Of a stretch of 64,000 bases of DNA, positions 10,101-21,769 are shown in pieces (the first letter of the stretch is position 1; every line of letters begins with the position of its first letter). The stretch is from Ligustrum vulgare (lineage: Eukaryota; Streptophyta; Magnoliopsida; Lamiales; Oleaceae), in NCBI GenBank assembly GCA_963555705.1, contig OY743169.1, positions 44,690,124 to 44,754,123 on the forward strand, written 5' to 3'. The notes below the pieces were generated by a model that ran no database searches, had not been told where the DNA came from, and worked only from the letters and a program-made list of their open reading frames with translations. Position numbers and translations under genes: made by a program.

Positions 10101-11923
10101 TCACAAAAACTTGTTTTCTCTTTTCTCGATGAAGTATAGCAAGCTGGGGGTAAATAAGTACGCTTTTCCGACTCTTGCGGTGCTAATTGATCCCTTTAAC
10201 CCCATTTCTACCATGTCCTTCCTGACTTTAATACCATCTTTCGTCTTTCCTGGAATGTTCAACAATGTCCCAATGATGCTATCACAAACATTTTTCTCCA
10301 CGTGCATTACATCAAGACAATGCCTTACAGATAAGTGTTTCCAATAAGGTAGATCCCAGAATATGGACCTTTTCTTCCAAAGACTCTTCTGAGGAGACTT
10401 AAATTTTTTTCCAAACGAAACATTAAAATTTTTAACTTGTTCATATACCTCACCTCTTGTTAATGATAAGCGAGCTGTTTGAGCCTCGATTTTTTCATTG
10501 AATGGCTTTTTCTTCTTGCGATAAGGGTGGTCAGTAGGGAGAAATCTTCTATTACTCATAAAGACATTTTTCTGGCAGTTTTTCAACCAAAGATCAATCA
10601 TGTCTTCTTCAAAAATGGGACATGCTTTAGGTCCTTTGTTAGTATAACCCGACAAGTTACCATAAGTTGAAAAATCATTTACGGTGCAAAATATCATAGC
10701 ACGTAAGGTGAAATTCATCTGAGTATATGCATCAAACACAGACACGCCTTCATCCCACAACAGTTTTAAATCTTCAATTAGTGGGGCTAGATAAACATCT
10801 ATGTCATTCCCCGGTTGTTTGGGCCCTGATATTAACAAAGATAACATGATATACTTGCGCTTCATACATAACCAAGGAGTAAGATTGTAAATCGTCGAAA
10901 GAACCGGCCAAGTTCTATGTCGACTACTCATATTACCGTGTGGGTTCATCCCATCTGTACATAGTTCCAGCCTAAGATTTCTATCTTTGCCCCCAAACTC
11001 GGGAAACAACCTGTTAATATTCCTCCATTGAGGTGAATCAGCCACGTGTCTTAGTTTTCCATCTTCTTTTCTCCCGTCGGCATGCCACCGCAAGTTTTTT
11101 GCATTGGCAAACAAACGTTTAAATCTTGGTATTACAGGTAAATACCATAACAGCTTTGCCGAAGGGCTTTTCTTATCACCAAAATTATCATTCACGTTCT
11201 TTCGCTTATATCGTGATGCCCCACACTTTGGACATAGACGCAAGTCCTTGTAATCATTTCGATAAGTATACAATCATTTGGACATGCATGTATCCTCTCA
11301 ATCTCCATACCCATCGGGCACAACAATTTCTTTGCCTCGTAGATTGAACTAGGAAGTTCGTTATCTTCCGGAAGCATCTCTCATAACAGTCCCAATAATG
11401 TCGTGAAACTCTTATCACTCCACCTATTGCTTGCTTTCAAGTTATACAATTTTAGTACAACAGACAATTTAGTGAATTTATAACAACCATAAAACAAAGG
11501 CTTCTCAGAATCGTTGAACAAGTTATCTAATACACGAGGCTTTTCAATGTATTCCCCTTGTATATCACGCATCATTTCGTCTATCATATCATTCTCGTCA
11601 TTTTCCAAATCATTCTAAAAAATATTGCTTGAATTATTCTCCTGTTGATCACCAACATCGTCACCAGTACTCATCCTGGGAAGCATACTCTCACCATGCC
11701 ATATCCATCGTGTATAACCTTCCTTAAACCCACAACGAATCAAATGAATCTTCACTTGATCAAAAGTATGAAACTTTCTCAAATTCTTACAATCATAACA
11801 AGGACACAAAATCATTGTTTCACCTTTCTTTCTCTTGTTTTCATCCGCACATTTCATAAACTCTTCAACACCTGTTACATATTCATGTCTATTACGTCTA
11901 CCATACATCCAATCCCGATCCAT
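10101..11923 (-). pseudogene. CACTA tnp2-type transposase with N-terminal transposase-associated domain
   Basis: The start is MDRDWMYGRRNRHEYVTGVE at 11923. The transposase-associated domain (about 11923-11690) keeps its Cys/His pattern (LCPCYDCKNLRKF and LIRCGF). In-frame stops lie at 11615-11617 and 11381-11383, and a one-base shift lies near 11268-11275. From 11273 a clean 390-codon frame (10101-11273) covers the catalytic region: LCPKCGASRYKRK zinc ribbon, LELCTDGMNPHGN with the first catalytic Asp, GPKQPGNDIDVYLAPLIEDL, and CLDVMHVEKNVCDSIIGTLL with a second acidic motif. The enzyme would cut and join CACTA ends. With these breaks it is not functional as written. Confidence 0.92.
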
Positions 11924-11929
11924 ATCAAT

Positions 11930-12757
11930 GACCTATATGTGAAGATATAATTAAAATTTTTTATTAGTTTTGAGTTAATATTTTTCATGATACATCCTTA
12001 AACCAACTATATGTTAATATTTGAAATCAAATACGATACTTTTTTAGGTTGGAAACTTCGTAATTTTATTACAATGATTATGTTCTATGTAATTATTTAT
12101 TTATTATGGTCAATTCTGTAATAGTGAAAATCACTTTAAACTATAATTCATTTTTTATTTACAAAATTCTACAAAAATTTTGACAGAACCTCCCCTATAA
12201 ATTGAACTTAGCCAACCTGTAGGAAGAATCAAAATGCCACAGTAAACCAAAATATTCAACCTCAACGTATTCAAAAATCAAATACAACTCCAATCAAACT
12301 TCAACATCATCAACTACTCCAAGTTTAATCCGAAATCTATTCTCAATTCCTAAAAAGTCAAGCTAAGATTTCATAACTTAATATCTCATAATTTCAACTC
12401 CAATAATTAAAATATTAAAATGTATCTATCTACTAACTTAAAATCAACAATATAAATTTAACACCCAAATTTATATAAATTAAAATTTAATTAACACACA
12501 CAAATATATATACACAGGCATAGATATACACGCACACACATATATATACACACAAATATATTACACAAATGTATATATATTTCTATGGACACATATATAC
12601 ACACATACATATACATACATATATACAAAAATGAGACTCGGGTCTTACAATGTAGGAGGTGGCGGCGGTAGAGGAGTGCCGGGCGGTGGAGGTGGTGGCG
12701 GGGGGTGGAGGTCCGGCTTCGTGGCGGTGGTGGAGAGTGGAAGAAAAATCCAAAAGG

Positions 12758-12768
<11 letters not shown>
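11930..12768. other. CACTA 5' flank without a gene
   Basis: AT-rich DNA. Positions 12182-12222 hold the dispersed CAGAACCTCCCCTATAAATT motif, also found at 3811. Positions 12495-12630 are a degenerate CA/TA simple repeat and 12650-12720 are a GGCGGT-rich stretch. Confidence 0.6.

Positions 12769-12812
<44 letters not shown>
12769..12812. repeat. (AG)n microsatellite
   Basis: Uninterrupted AG dinucleotides, continuing as degenerate GAGAG to about 12842. Confidence 0.97.
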
Positions 12813-12815
<3 letters not shown>

Positions 12816-12882
12816 TGAGAGTGAGAGAGAGGCGCGAGAGTGAAGATATGAAATTATCCCGGGAAATAAATAAGGAATACGT

Positions 12883-13026
12883 GTCGGTTTGTCCTAAGAA
12901 CCGACGCGCAAAGTCGGACCGGGCGACTTTGTGCGTCGGTTCAAGGAGAACCAACGCGAGAAACCAAAAATTACGAAAATGCCACCGTCCTTTTTTACAC
13001 GTCGATTTTTTGAAAAACCGACGTGT
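12883..13026. repeat. CACTA right subterminal hairpins built on GTCGGTT/AACCGAC
   Basis: Three inverted repeats lie back to back. GTCGGTT...AACCGAC spans 12883-12905. A roughly 18-bp arm from AACCGACG to CGTCGGTT spans 12899-12941 around a GACCGGG loop. ACACGTCG...CGACGTGT spans 12997-13026 with a T-run/A-run extension. Such repeats are the expected transposase-binding region of CACTA elements. Confidence 0.8.
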
Positions 13027-13040
13027 ATTCCCCTTTTTTA

Positions 13041-13058
13041 TGCTTTTTTGTACTAGTG
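13041..13058 (-). repeat. CACTA terminal inverted repeat (right end)
   Basis: The minus strand reads CACTAGTACAAAAAAGC from 13058. The three bases after it are AAA. The partner end was not found in the window. Confidence 0.8.
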
Positions 13059-13273
13059 AAACACGATTCGTACGGTGATATCGTCATTGAAAATTAAAAT
13101 ACGATGCGAGATAATTAAAAGATAACGATCTAATAATCAAGTAGATCTGATGTAGATCCTCCCTCCAAGATTGTTTAAAAAAAAAAGGCCATGTGGAGCT
13201 ATGGACTTTGGTGATCCCTGTTCGCATCTTCACTTCTTTTCATCATGATCCTTTTTTTTGTCTATTTGGGGTT

Positions 13274-13579
13274 CTACAATCTAGGTTTGCAATTGTTGCT
13301 GGCCAATCACAATTTTGGAAAAAATGCATCTTACATGATATCTTTACTGCATACTTTATTATGCACAACATGATCAGAGGATGAATGTGATGTTGAAGTG
13401 CCTATTCGAGAGTGGGTAAAAGTATTAAGCCTACAAGTTGAGATGGTTGTAGATGAAAATGCCCGTTTTCAGGAGTTTATCTCTTGTCACAATCAGATTA
13501 AGGATAAAGAGACTCACATTGCACTCCGAAATTCTTTAATGGAACATTTGTGGGAACAATATACAAATTTTGAGAATTA
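13274..13579 (+). pseudogene. PIF/Harbinger-type transposase (nuclease) C-terminal remnant
   Basis: The translation reads LQSRFAIVAGQSQFWKKCIL, then AYFIMHNMIRG (usual form IIMHNMI), a frame break, VPIREWVKVLSLQVEMVVDE and QIKDKETHIALRNSLMEHLW ending in TAA. This is the C-terminal end of the plant HARBI1/ALP1-like DDE nuclease family. Only about 100 codons survive. The DDE core and the element termini are absent, and a frame break lies near 13382. It is a dead fragment. Confidence 0.8.
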
Positions 13580-14262
13580 AATTATTGAAATAAATATTTT
13601 ATTGAATTAAACAATATATTTAGCGTATTTCTCATTTTATTTTAATGATGAAATAAATATTTCGAATAAAATAATAGTAATAAAATGTATGTTAAAAAGT
13701 AAAATAAAAATATTATGTTTATTTGATATGAAATTTGAAGTTTTGAGTTGGAGATATAAGGATAGAGTAAGCGAAACTGTATTTTAAAGTTTTGAGTTGG
13801 AGATGACCTAAGAGATAATTGAGATGGGATAATGTAAATATTAATTTTAAAATCTCGAAATGGTATTCTAAAGTTGTAAATAGACGAAAAATGTGGTTAG
13901 TCATAATAAGAATGAAAACCGAAATTCAAAGAGATCCAATCATTCTTTTAATTTTTGAATTCGATTTATGTTTATGACAATTATTTAACGATGATAAAAT
14001 CTAGATTAAGAGAAACTTAAGAGGGTAGGGTAGCGAGGGAAGATGACTAGTATGCAACAAAGCATGCCAACAGAGAGAACAAAATTGTCTCAGCCATATT
14101 GAAAAATTAACCTTGGAATTGAGTTATTGAACTTGTCCAATTATATATACATGATACTTTCGTGTAAAAGTTGTAGAGAAACAAAGTTTCAATGAGAGTC
14201 ATAAATTGCTGCACAAAGAATGCCCACCCACGAAGGCTCTTCCTTCGTTTTCATGGAAGGAA
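13580..14262. other. no gene seen
   Basis: AT-rich DNA with repeated AAAGTTTTGAGTTGGAGAT words at about 13737 and 13787. Confidence 0.5.
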
Positions 14263-15060
14263 CTAAGTTTGTGTTCTCTTTATGTTTCAGTTTTTTGTTT
14301 CATTTTCAAAAATGTTTTTTGTTTTTATTTTCAGTGCTATTTTTAAAATTGTTGAAAATGCGCTTGATTTGTTAATTATAAAAATTATTTTTGAAAATGA
14401 AAAGATGGAAAACACGTTTTATTTGAAATTTTACAGATTTTTTTTTTGTCTACTTGTAGTTATATTGCTTGCAAATAAATTTATAAAATGATATTTTGTG
14501 AATTGAGACAACCTTTCTTGATCATAGAAAATGATATTTTATTACAAAGGTAAAACAAAGAATTTTTTTAAATTTATTATTATATAGACTCTTTAAAATA
14601 AAATAATAAACATTTTATATTTTGAGGGTTTTTGAATGAGGAAAACTGTACTTATTTAGCTAACTTCGAAAGTTTTGTGAAATAAATTTTAGCTATAAAT
14701 AATAATAGAAATGATACTAGAAATAATAATTTGTAAAAGAATAAAATTTAACTATAATAATACTAGAAATAATTTTTTTTTTTTTTTTTTTTGAGTTACT
14801 AGAAATAAATTTTAGCTATAAATAGTATTAAAAATGATAATTTCTAAAAAGGAAAAAAGTGGTATTGGTTGAATTAAAAAAAAAAAAAAAGTGAAAACGC
14901 GTGTTTTCCATGTTTTCGAATTTGTGAAGAAAAAGCGGAAAACGTCAAAACTGTGTTTTCTATTTTCTTTACAAAATTTGTTTTCTGTTTTTCATTTCCA
15001 TTTTCGAATACAGTGCAACAGAACGTGTTTTCTACATTTTCGAAAAGAACGCAGCCTAAG
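14263..15060. other. possible short non-autonomous DNA transposon
   Basis: The left edge CTAAGTTTGTGTTCTCTTT and the reverse complement of the right edge (CTTAGGCTGCGTTCTTTTC) are similar over about 19 bp. The body is AT-rich with no coding frame and has mirrored TTTTC/GAAAA tracts near each end (14300-14400 and 14890-15050). A poly-T run lies at 14775-14792. No clear target duplication was found, so this is only a candidate. Confidence 0.35.
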
Positions 15061-15237
15061 ATTTTTCATGTTTCCCAAGTAGTGGTTCATATTCCTAAGA
15101 AGAAAATATTCATCGGCAATGTCAGATCCATATGATATCACTCCTGCTTTTCCTGTTCTAACCAACATTCTCAAATCTATGATTATCGATAATCATACTA
15201 ATGACATTCTTTTGATATAGTTTGTCACCACACCACT

Positions 15238-15442
15238 ATTGGAGTGACATAACTATTTGTAATAGTGTAGTGACACTCTTTGTAATAATGTAATAGTTAA
15301 AGGATTTAGTGTGTAATATATGCCTGTATATATATTCTGTTTGTTGTACAAAACATTATTCAATTTAATAAGAAGATTTTTTTTGTCTCGTGAGTTTCTT
15401 GTTCTTCTCTCTAAGAGCCCTAGATCTACTTTTGAGATCCGT
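15238..15442 (+). mobile_element. copia LTR (solo or remnant), same family as 59128-59335
   Basis: TTGGAGTGACATAACTATTT opens both copies, and they stay similar through TTGTAATAGTGTAGTGACAC and on to CTAGATCTACTTTTGAGATC. No coding sequence lies beside this copy. A target duplication was not recognised, and its right edge abuts the putative Tat LTR. Confidence 0.8.
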
Positions 15443-16068
15443 TGACACCAAAAATTGCGTTTGACATGTGAAAATTTTCTAACCAACTTAGGTTGGTAAT
15501 TTTGTTTAATATGGCAACTGTTAAGTAACAAGAAAAATGGGCGTTTTATTCTCAAGATTTGCATGAATTACAATAATGTAAACCCTTCTATTTATATAGA
15601 TGATTTTTAGGGTTTACTGTAACTAAATATAAATATTTTCACATTAATCTATATAAATAATGATTATAAATTGTTGAATAAGTATTAACCATGCCTTGGT
15701 TGGCCAACTAAAACACAAACATCTACAGATGTGCAAGGTGGGAGCCGCTTTTGTAGGTATATTCCCCGAATCACGTGGTTCTAGGTAGTCTACTTGCATT
15801 GAGATCGCTATTCCTTGCCTCGTGCAGGGCCTCCTTTTATTCCTTGTTCACGCTGAGGTTAGTATTTTACTGACGTGTGATGTATATTCCACTAAAGGAG
15901 TTCGCATTTAGATCGGAGGTCGGAGTACAAGGTCATCAATGAGATCTGGAGCTTAAGTGGAAGGTTTGATGTGGGCCAAGCCCATCTTGCTAAAGTCCCT
16001 TTATTATGAAGCCCAATTTTATCATTCAAAATCGATCTGGACCTTTGCGTAATCTTAGAGTATTCACA
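15443..16068 (-). repeat. putative 3' LTR of the Tat-like element
   Basis: The plus strand starts TGACACCAAAAATTGCG and ends TATTCACA. Directly beyond it the minus strand has the purine-rich CCTTGGGGGACGAT, a plausible polypurine tract. The 5' LTR is not in the window, so the edges are inferred. Confidence 0.45.
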
Positions 16069-16540
16069 ATCGTCCCCCAAGGTTTGCGTTGAACTAGTTC
16101 GGCGTGGACCTTAAACCTTTTGGCCTTCTTCTAATAGTTGTCCCCCTCATTTTCTTCTTCAACACGCTTTGATTTATCCAAGATTAAGGGAATGATTGGT
16201 CTTTTGTAAAGGTGCTTTTAAGATCCCATCCATTAGATTAAATCTAATGGCTGTAGATTTTTATAGCAAAAGGTTAAACACCATTAGAATTTCATTTCTT
16301 CTCTTTTACCTTTGGGTCATTTGTCTGAATCCTTTCTGGTGCTACTCCATTTTTTTCGACGACCACTACCTTCAACGCTTTTTTCATTCTGAGGTACTGC
16401 GCCTAGGAGCTCCTTTATTCCTTCTTTTCTTCTTTCAAGTTCTTCTTGAATCTTTTTTGAAAAATTCTCAAAGCTGCTTGCGGATTCTTCTTCTTTCTAT
16501 TGATAAAATTTTGATATTATACTTCTAAATTTGAATAGCC
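16069..16540. other. spacer and 5' flank of the antisense gene
   Basis: Pyrimidine-rich on the plus strand, with no coding frame of family resemblance. It includes the putative polypurine tract at 16069-16082. Confidence 0.4.
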
Positions 16541-17635
16541 ATGAGTGAATCAGCGAGAACCAGTTTAGGATTTAGCAAAGTCCCCAAGGAAGCCCTAAGG
16601 ACTGCTCCGCTAATGGCGGTGGCTTCTTCTGGAGAAGCGGTCACTATAGCGTCGCATGAGACTGGGGAGCGTAGGTCGTTATTCACTGAGGGGATGAGGA
16701 CCTTTCTTAGAGATAGGCTAGAGTGGGATGCTAAGAGGTTTGTGACAGTGTTGACGGAGAAAGACCCGTGCTTATGGAGGAAGAAGTATAGGATCCTAGA
16801 GGAGATGAAATTGGGGGTTCCTCTCTATGGATTGGTCGTTTGACCTGCCCATAGTTCACATAGCGGTCAATAAAGATATGCTAGAGGCCGGACCAAGACT
16901 ACCGTTCTCCCCAGTTATAAGGAAATTTTTTAGTTCTTAGAGAATAGCTCCCTTTCAACTCACTCCCAATGGTTGGAGGACTTTGATAGGAATGATAATT
17001 CTATGGGACGTGCTGGGGTTTGGAGAGCTTAGTGTAGAGGAATTCCTTCTATGTACAGGTTTAAACATGATGGGAAGGACTCTGGTTTTTCCTATAATGG
17101 TGCTCGCCCGAAACAGGGAGGGAACTCAATAAAAGGTCCTCCGAAGTTCGTCAAGGATTGGAAGATCAATTGGTCTTGGGTGACTGGAGACTGGTAGTAC
17201 GTTAGAGATGACCTAGCTCCTGATGTGACCATTGATGGCAGCTTTCGTACTTTAAGTAAGTATTGCTCCTTTGGTCTTAGTTTTTATTCGCTATTTTAAC
17301 TCTGTTAACCTTGTTTGCTATGCAGATTATGAGCGGTACAACCATACTCAGGAGTCCGTTCAGAGAGCAAAGAAAGCAAGGAATACGCGGACTGGTGAAG
17401 GGAATGTAAGAACTTGATCGTGGACGAAAAATTGTAAAAGGCGAAGCTCCTCTTCGAAAAACTAGGATTCATCATTCTCTAGAAAGAAAAAAGTAAGTAT
17501 TCTTGACCTCCGATCTTAATTTTGATTTTTTTGTACAATAGCTAATCTTCGACTTTGTCTTTTGCAGAGAAAAGAAAACAATCAATGAAGGACTTGTGAT
17601 CTACCAGTGTAAGGGAAGGGTAGACCTGCCTATTG
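16541..17635 (+). pseudogene. antisense gene of the Tat element, N-terminal exons ('putative gypsy type transposon' domain)
   Basis: The ATG at 16541 opens MSESARTSLGFSKVPKEALR. After a frame break near 16840 the protein continues as DLPIVHIAVNKDMLEAGPRL, PFQLTPNGWRTLIGMIILWD and LGFGELSVEEFLLCTGL, and further on DWKINWSWVTGDW. These motifs match the plant domain called 'putative gypsy type transposon' (PF04195, from memory), whose role is unknown. Two clear GT-AG introns are visible: about 17254-17325 (GTAAGTATTGC...TATGCAG) and about 17491-17567 (GTAAGTATTC...TTTTGCAG). The gene is cut at about 17631 by a copia-like insertion and resumes near 23136. Stops and shifts make it a pseudogene. 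Confidence 0.65.
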
Positions 17636-18478
17636 GGATATGTGCCCAAAAAGTGTTAGGAATTTACTAAAATGTAATAAACGTTTATTTATATTTGATG
17701 TAATATTTGACGTTTATTTAAATATGCAAATCATTATTATATATAAGTTGTAATGAAGGACCTTCGATTATTTAAAGATAATATAATATTAGTACTTTCG
17801 AAGTACAGAAGATTAATATTATATTTCAATCGAGAATAGTTTAGTCCTGAACCTTGAATAAAGATGTGCACCTTATTCTATTGAGGATCATTTGATTATT
17901 ACTATAATTAATAATAATAGGCAATTTATCTTAATTGTCGCGACTAGTTGAGTCGTGAGTAATAACATTGATATACTTTGGGATAAGTATATTGAACTGG
18001 ACCATCATGAAATTAATTCTCTAGCATAACCGTGCTTGAAAATTGAGATTTCATATCACTATCATATGGATTGTCTTAATTTTTCTTGGATGGTATTTAT
18101 TATGTAACAATCCTTAGGGTCTTTGATATACTATAAGTGAGATCAATCATTTATGTAATCAATAACTTTGTATGTTAGGAGATGAAGGAAAGTGAAATAA
18201 TAAATGACGCATTGCAAGAAAAATCAGTTGCTCTAATTTTAATGTTAAGGAGATCGCTTAATTATTCTAAGTGCAAGTATGATTTTAGAAATCTAAGCTT
18301 AGTATTTAACATTCAATGTTAAATAGAAATCACAGCAGTAAGAATGTTGATTTAAGCAAAGTGTGTAATTAATTAGGAAACGGTTAATTGTATGCCTAAT
18401 TAATTATTGATCTCAAATGGGGACAAACTATTAGAATGATAAGTCAAGATTAAAAATAAATACGGGAAATAAATATAA
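17631..18478 (+). repeat. left LTR-type direct repeat
   Basis: It aligns with the right copy, for example around the shared TGATTATTACT and GACTAGTTGAGTC words at 17892 and 21798, and through to TACGGGAAATAAATATA at the truncation point. Confidence 0.7.
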
Positions 18479-20032
18479 CATAAAACTTTGGAATAGTTAG
18501 CTAGACTCTCTTGGCTAGGTAGACTCTCATGGCGGAATCGCCCACTTACACAACTAACTACACCCTCCTGCAGCCAAAACCACCGGACATCACTGTCGAT
18601 GATGGTGCCTCGTCCTTTCTGTAGGGAACCCGGGTTGTTCTACTCACAAAAATTGATTTCTTGTGATAGATCATCCCGTTACAGGATTTTCTGTTCTATG
18701 TATTCAAACTTGGAATAAATAATTTTGCGCACACAAAAAGAAAAAGATATTACCCTTGTAGCGTGCTTTACAATAATCTCTTTTCGCTGCTTCTTGATTT
18801 CACCAAAGCTTCAAACCCTCAAGCTTTCCTCGGTGTTCTCCAATGGCAGCTGTGCAGGTGCGTGGTCACCTTTCTCAAGACCTATGTTAAACTAGGTTTA
18901 GGGTTTCTTTGTAAAGAGGAAACACACACTACACACTTTAGTGTGCGTTTCGCCACTTTGCCAATTACGTTAAGAAAAATAGTCTTGAGAGACTATTTGT
19001 AACCTCTTTACACTCCAAAACCCTACCAGGCCTAGTACCATAACCCAGGCCCATTTCTGCACAACCCAATACAGGTAATAAGCCTGTATAAACCCATTAT
19101 AATGAAGCCACCGAGGGAACCTGATCGGACCCAATTAAACTAAGCTCCAATAAATTAATTATGACCCGATCAACTCTTCATCAGTCAAAATTAATTTATT
19201 AATCACGTTTTATTCCACTAAAAGAACGAGATTGCACTCTTAGTAAAATTGAAATTACTGAAACAATTAATCAATAATTATATCCTCTGACTTATCGTTC
19301 TTATATGTTACCCCCGTCGATCAACTCGAATATTCGGAGCAAGTTAAAATGACCAAAATGCCCTTCTCCGAATATTCATAAATTCTCAACTCTCATCTTC
19401 TATCTGACAGTTCGATGTGATCCCATCACATCATAGAATTCAACAGTCACTGTCGAATTACTGAGCTCAGATTCAACTGTCCGCTAGAAGAACCAGTGAG
19501 ATTATGATCATACCTAAAAGGTGACGGATTCCATAATATAAATATATGTTCCTCGTTAGTTCACTTTAATTCCCAAAGTACCGAGATATTGGTCAGCAAT
19601 TTGATCTCACCCATTGATACCTCAAAGAACTTCAAGTTAGTAATCGAAATCCATTATCCGATTAGGATTAAGGTCCCACGTACGATAATCAAGTGAAATT
19701 AAATTTGTATGGTCAATGTCACAATTTAATTTCACGTGGTCCTGTCCAATACGTTCCAAACGTACTCTCAATTTTATTACCAAAGTCAAAGATAGACTTT
19801 AATAAAATCGAGACGATCTTATCAAAATAAATTGTCCATATTTATTTACTGATCGTGAACGTTAATTTTAGATCGAATCACAAATTGAATCTTTCTGTGT
19901 TTAACAACTTAAACACTCAATTTGTAATATCAAGTCGACCCGTGGACAAACACAACTTCATATTAATACAATCAATTAATATTTTATTTTAAATGTCGTG
20001 AATTATACTCTATGGGCATATATAATTCCAAC
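18479..20032 (-). repeat. copia-type LTR sequence in opposite orientation
   Basis: From 20032 the minus strand starts TGTTGGAATTATATATGCCC, a common start of plant copia LTRs. The far edge is uncertain. It separates the left repeat from the internal Pro/Ser-rich frame. No primer site was seen. Confidence 0.5.
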
Positions 20033-20079
20033 ACTTTCTCCATCCTCATGCCCTAAAATTTCCAGTTAACCCTTCACCC

Positions 20080-21570
20080 GTGGTGGCCCTTTGCTCCAGT
20101 CCCCTTACCCTTGCTTCCCTCACCATCAACCACCAACCGGTCACCTCCCAGCTTCTAGCTGACCATCTTCATATAGAAACTTCACTGCCTCAAGGTCTTC
20201 TTTCACTGGTTCATGGAATGGCGGAGAATAGGGTTTCTGCCATTTCCTTTGTTCCTCAAGTGGTCAACACCGGTTCTCTTGGCCATGCACCACCACTGTC
20301 GAACTCTTACATCCTTGTCAATCCTACTTCATCATTGGAGCTCCGTCATGCAGCCTCTCTGCCGCCTCTTCAATTGACTGCGACTAGGTCTTTTAGTGGA
20401 ACCCTAGTTTCGGATTTATCCCATACAAGTCATTCCGCTAAGTTTCAGGCCCTGGAGACTTCACCATTCCTCTCAGAACCCCCAAAAACCCTTGGGGTTG
20501 CTTCCGTTCATCACAATTCCTCCGAGTTCCCCTGCTTGGGTATTGAATCCGTCCCCATAAATCTTCTTGGTCCTGTTCCATTGCCTTCCAGTTAGATTAT
20601 TGAATTGGTACATCCACCATTGGTTTCAGAGCACCCATATTACCTAAGAACATGTATGATCCCTTCCAATTTTGAGAATTATGCAACATTGAAAAATGTG
20701 AGTTTTGGCATCAATGCCATGGCAGCGAGTTCTGCCGTTTCTGGGCAGATTTTGACAATGGAAATATTTTAATTGGATTCATCATACTCATATTACCCAA
20801 GGGAAACAATTAACTCTACCATTATTGAAGGAAATTCGAATTCGAAAAATGTGGTTTTTTGCTCACATCTTGAGGCAGATGGTTCTGCTGCAAATCTAAA
20901 TTTGAAACCATCACCATTGGCTCCGGAACACCTGAAAACTATGGGAATAAAATTAAATCCACTTTATTCCGTCACTCATGCTTTGAATTCTACATTTGAA
21001 ATGTGCACCCGGGCATGAATTTTGAGACAGCAACCTCTTGTGTGATTTTGGGTTTGAAACCATCACCAACGGCTCCAGAGCACCTGAAAACCATGGATAT
21101 GTCAACAACCCCGTAAAATTCTGTGATCAATGATGCATTGGGAATTATGCAAAATGGTACGCAAATCAAGGCAGCGAATTTTGAGATTTCTGAGCAGAAT
21201 CTTGAGCAACCAGCAGCACCACTAATCATAGATGGCCAAATTACCCAAGAATGATCCATGTTCCCTCAAATAATGTTCGTAGCTCGATATTGGGATCTGT
21301 GCCTTCTAGCACACAAATCTAGACAGTGATTTATGTACTTTCTGCTGCCAACATGATCATGAAACTTGCTCCACTAGCTCCAGAATTGCAGCAAATACGT
21401 GGGGAGCCATCTTTGGTACCTAACCATCCTATTTCCACGACATTGGGAAGCGTGCCTTTGAGCATGCATAACAAGGCTGTTGCTTCATTACTACAGCCTC
21501 CATCCAAGTTTCCAGACCTACTACTTCTGAATTGGTATCTTTTAAACCCCTTGATAATGCCTCGATGAAG
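20080..21570 (+). pseudogene. unrecognised Pro/Ser-rich coding remnant with internal repeats
   Basis: An open stretch of 171 codons (20080-20595, no clear ATG) begins VALCSSPLTLASLTINHQPV and is rich in Ser, Pro and Leu. It is followed by shorter open pieces at 20773-21018 and 21326-21568. The peptide LKPSPLAPEHLKTM near 20905 recurs as LKPSPTAPEHLKTM near 21050 and in weaker form near 21360, so the region grew by repeats of roughly 150-300 bp. I cannot assign a family. It may be the linker of a plant LINE or of another retroelement gag. Confidence 0.4.
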
Positions 21571-21769
21571 AATGTCTTGAACATCCTGTTACTAACGCCC
21601 CTAAATCCCAAAAGAATAATTTTGATAAGTGTATGAAAGATGATAAGATGTCATTATGCTATATTAAGGCATCTATGAATAATGTATTGCAACAAAAACA
21701 TGATCACTTTTGGCTCAGCTTATGACACAATGGAAAGCCTTCAAGGGATGTTTGGGAAGAGAGGGAGAC

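Larger units (their letters stand above)
2752..13058 (-). mobile_element. CACTA (En/Spm-like) DNA transposon, interrupted by elements A and B
   Basis: The right end on the minus strand starts CACTAGTACAAAAAAGC at 13058, a typical CACTA terminus, followed by hairpin-rich subterminal DNA. Inward on the minus strand are a transposase-associated domain, the tnp2 transposase, DUF4218, DUF4216, a coiled-coil region, a DUF8039-like region and a Ulp1-like protease. The left terminus is not seen. Element A occupies that side, so the true end probably lies left of the window. The 53-bp minisatellite at 2826-3107 probably belongs to the left subterminal region. Stops and a frameshift make this copy non-autonomous, although similar elements could supply transposase. 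Confidence 0.85.

Noticed and set aside
12583..13078. frames on both strands near the AG microsatellite
   Set aside because: They consist of microsatellite and GC-rich simple sequence in the CACTA subterminal region.
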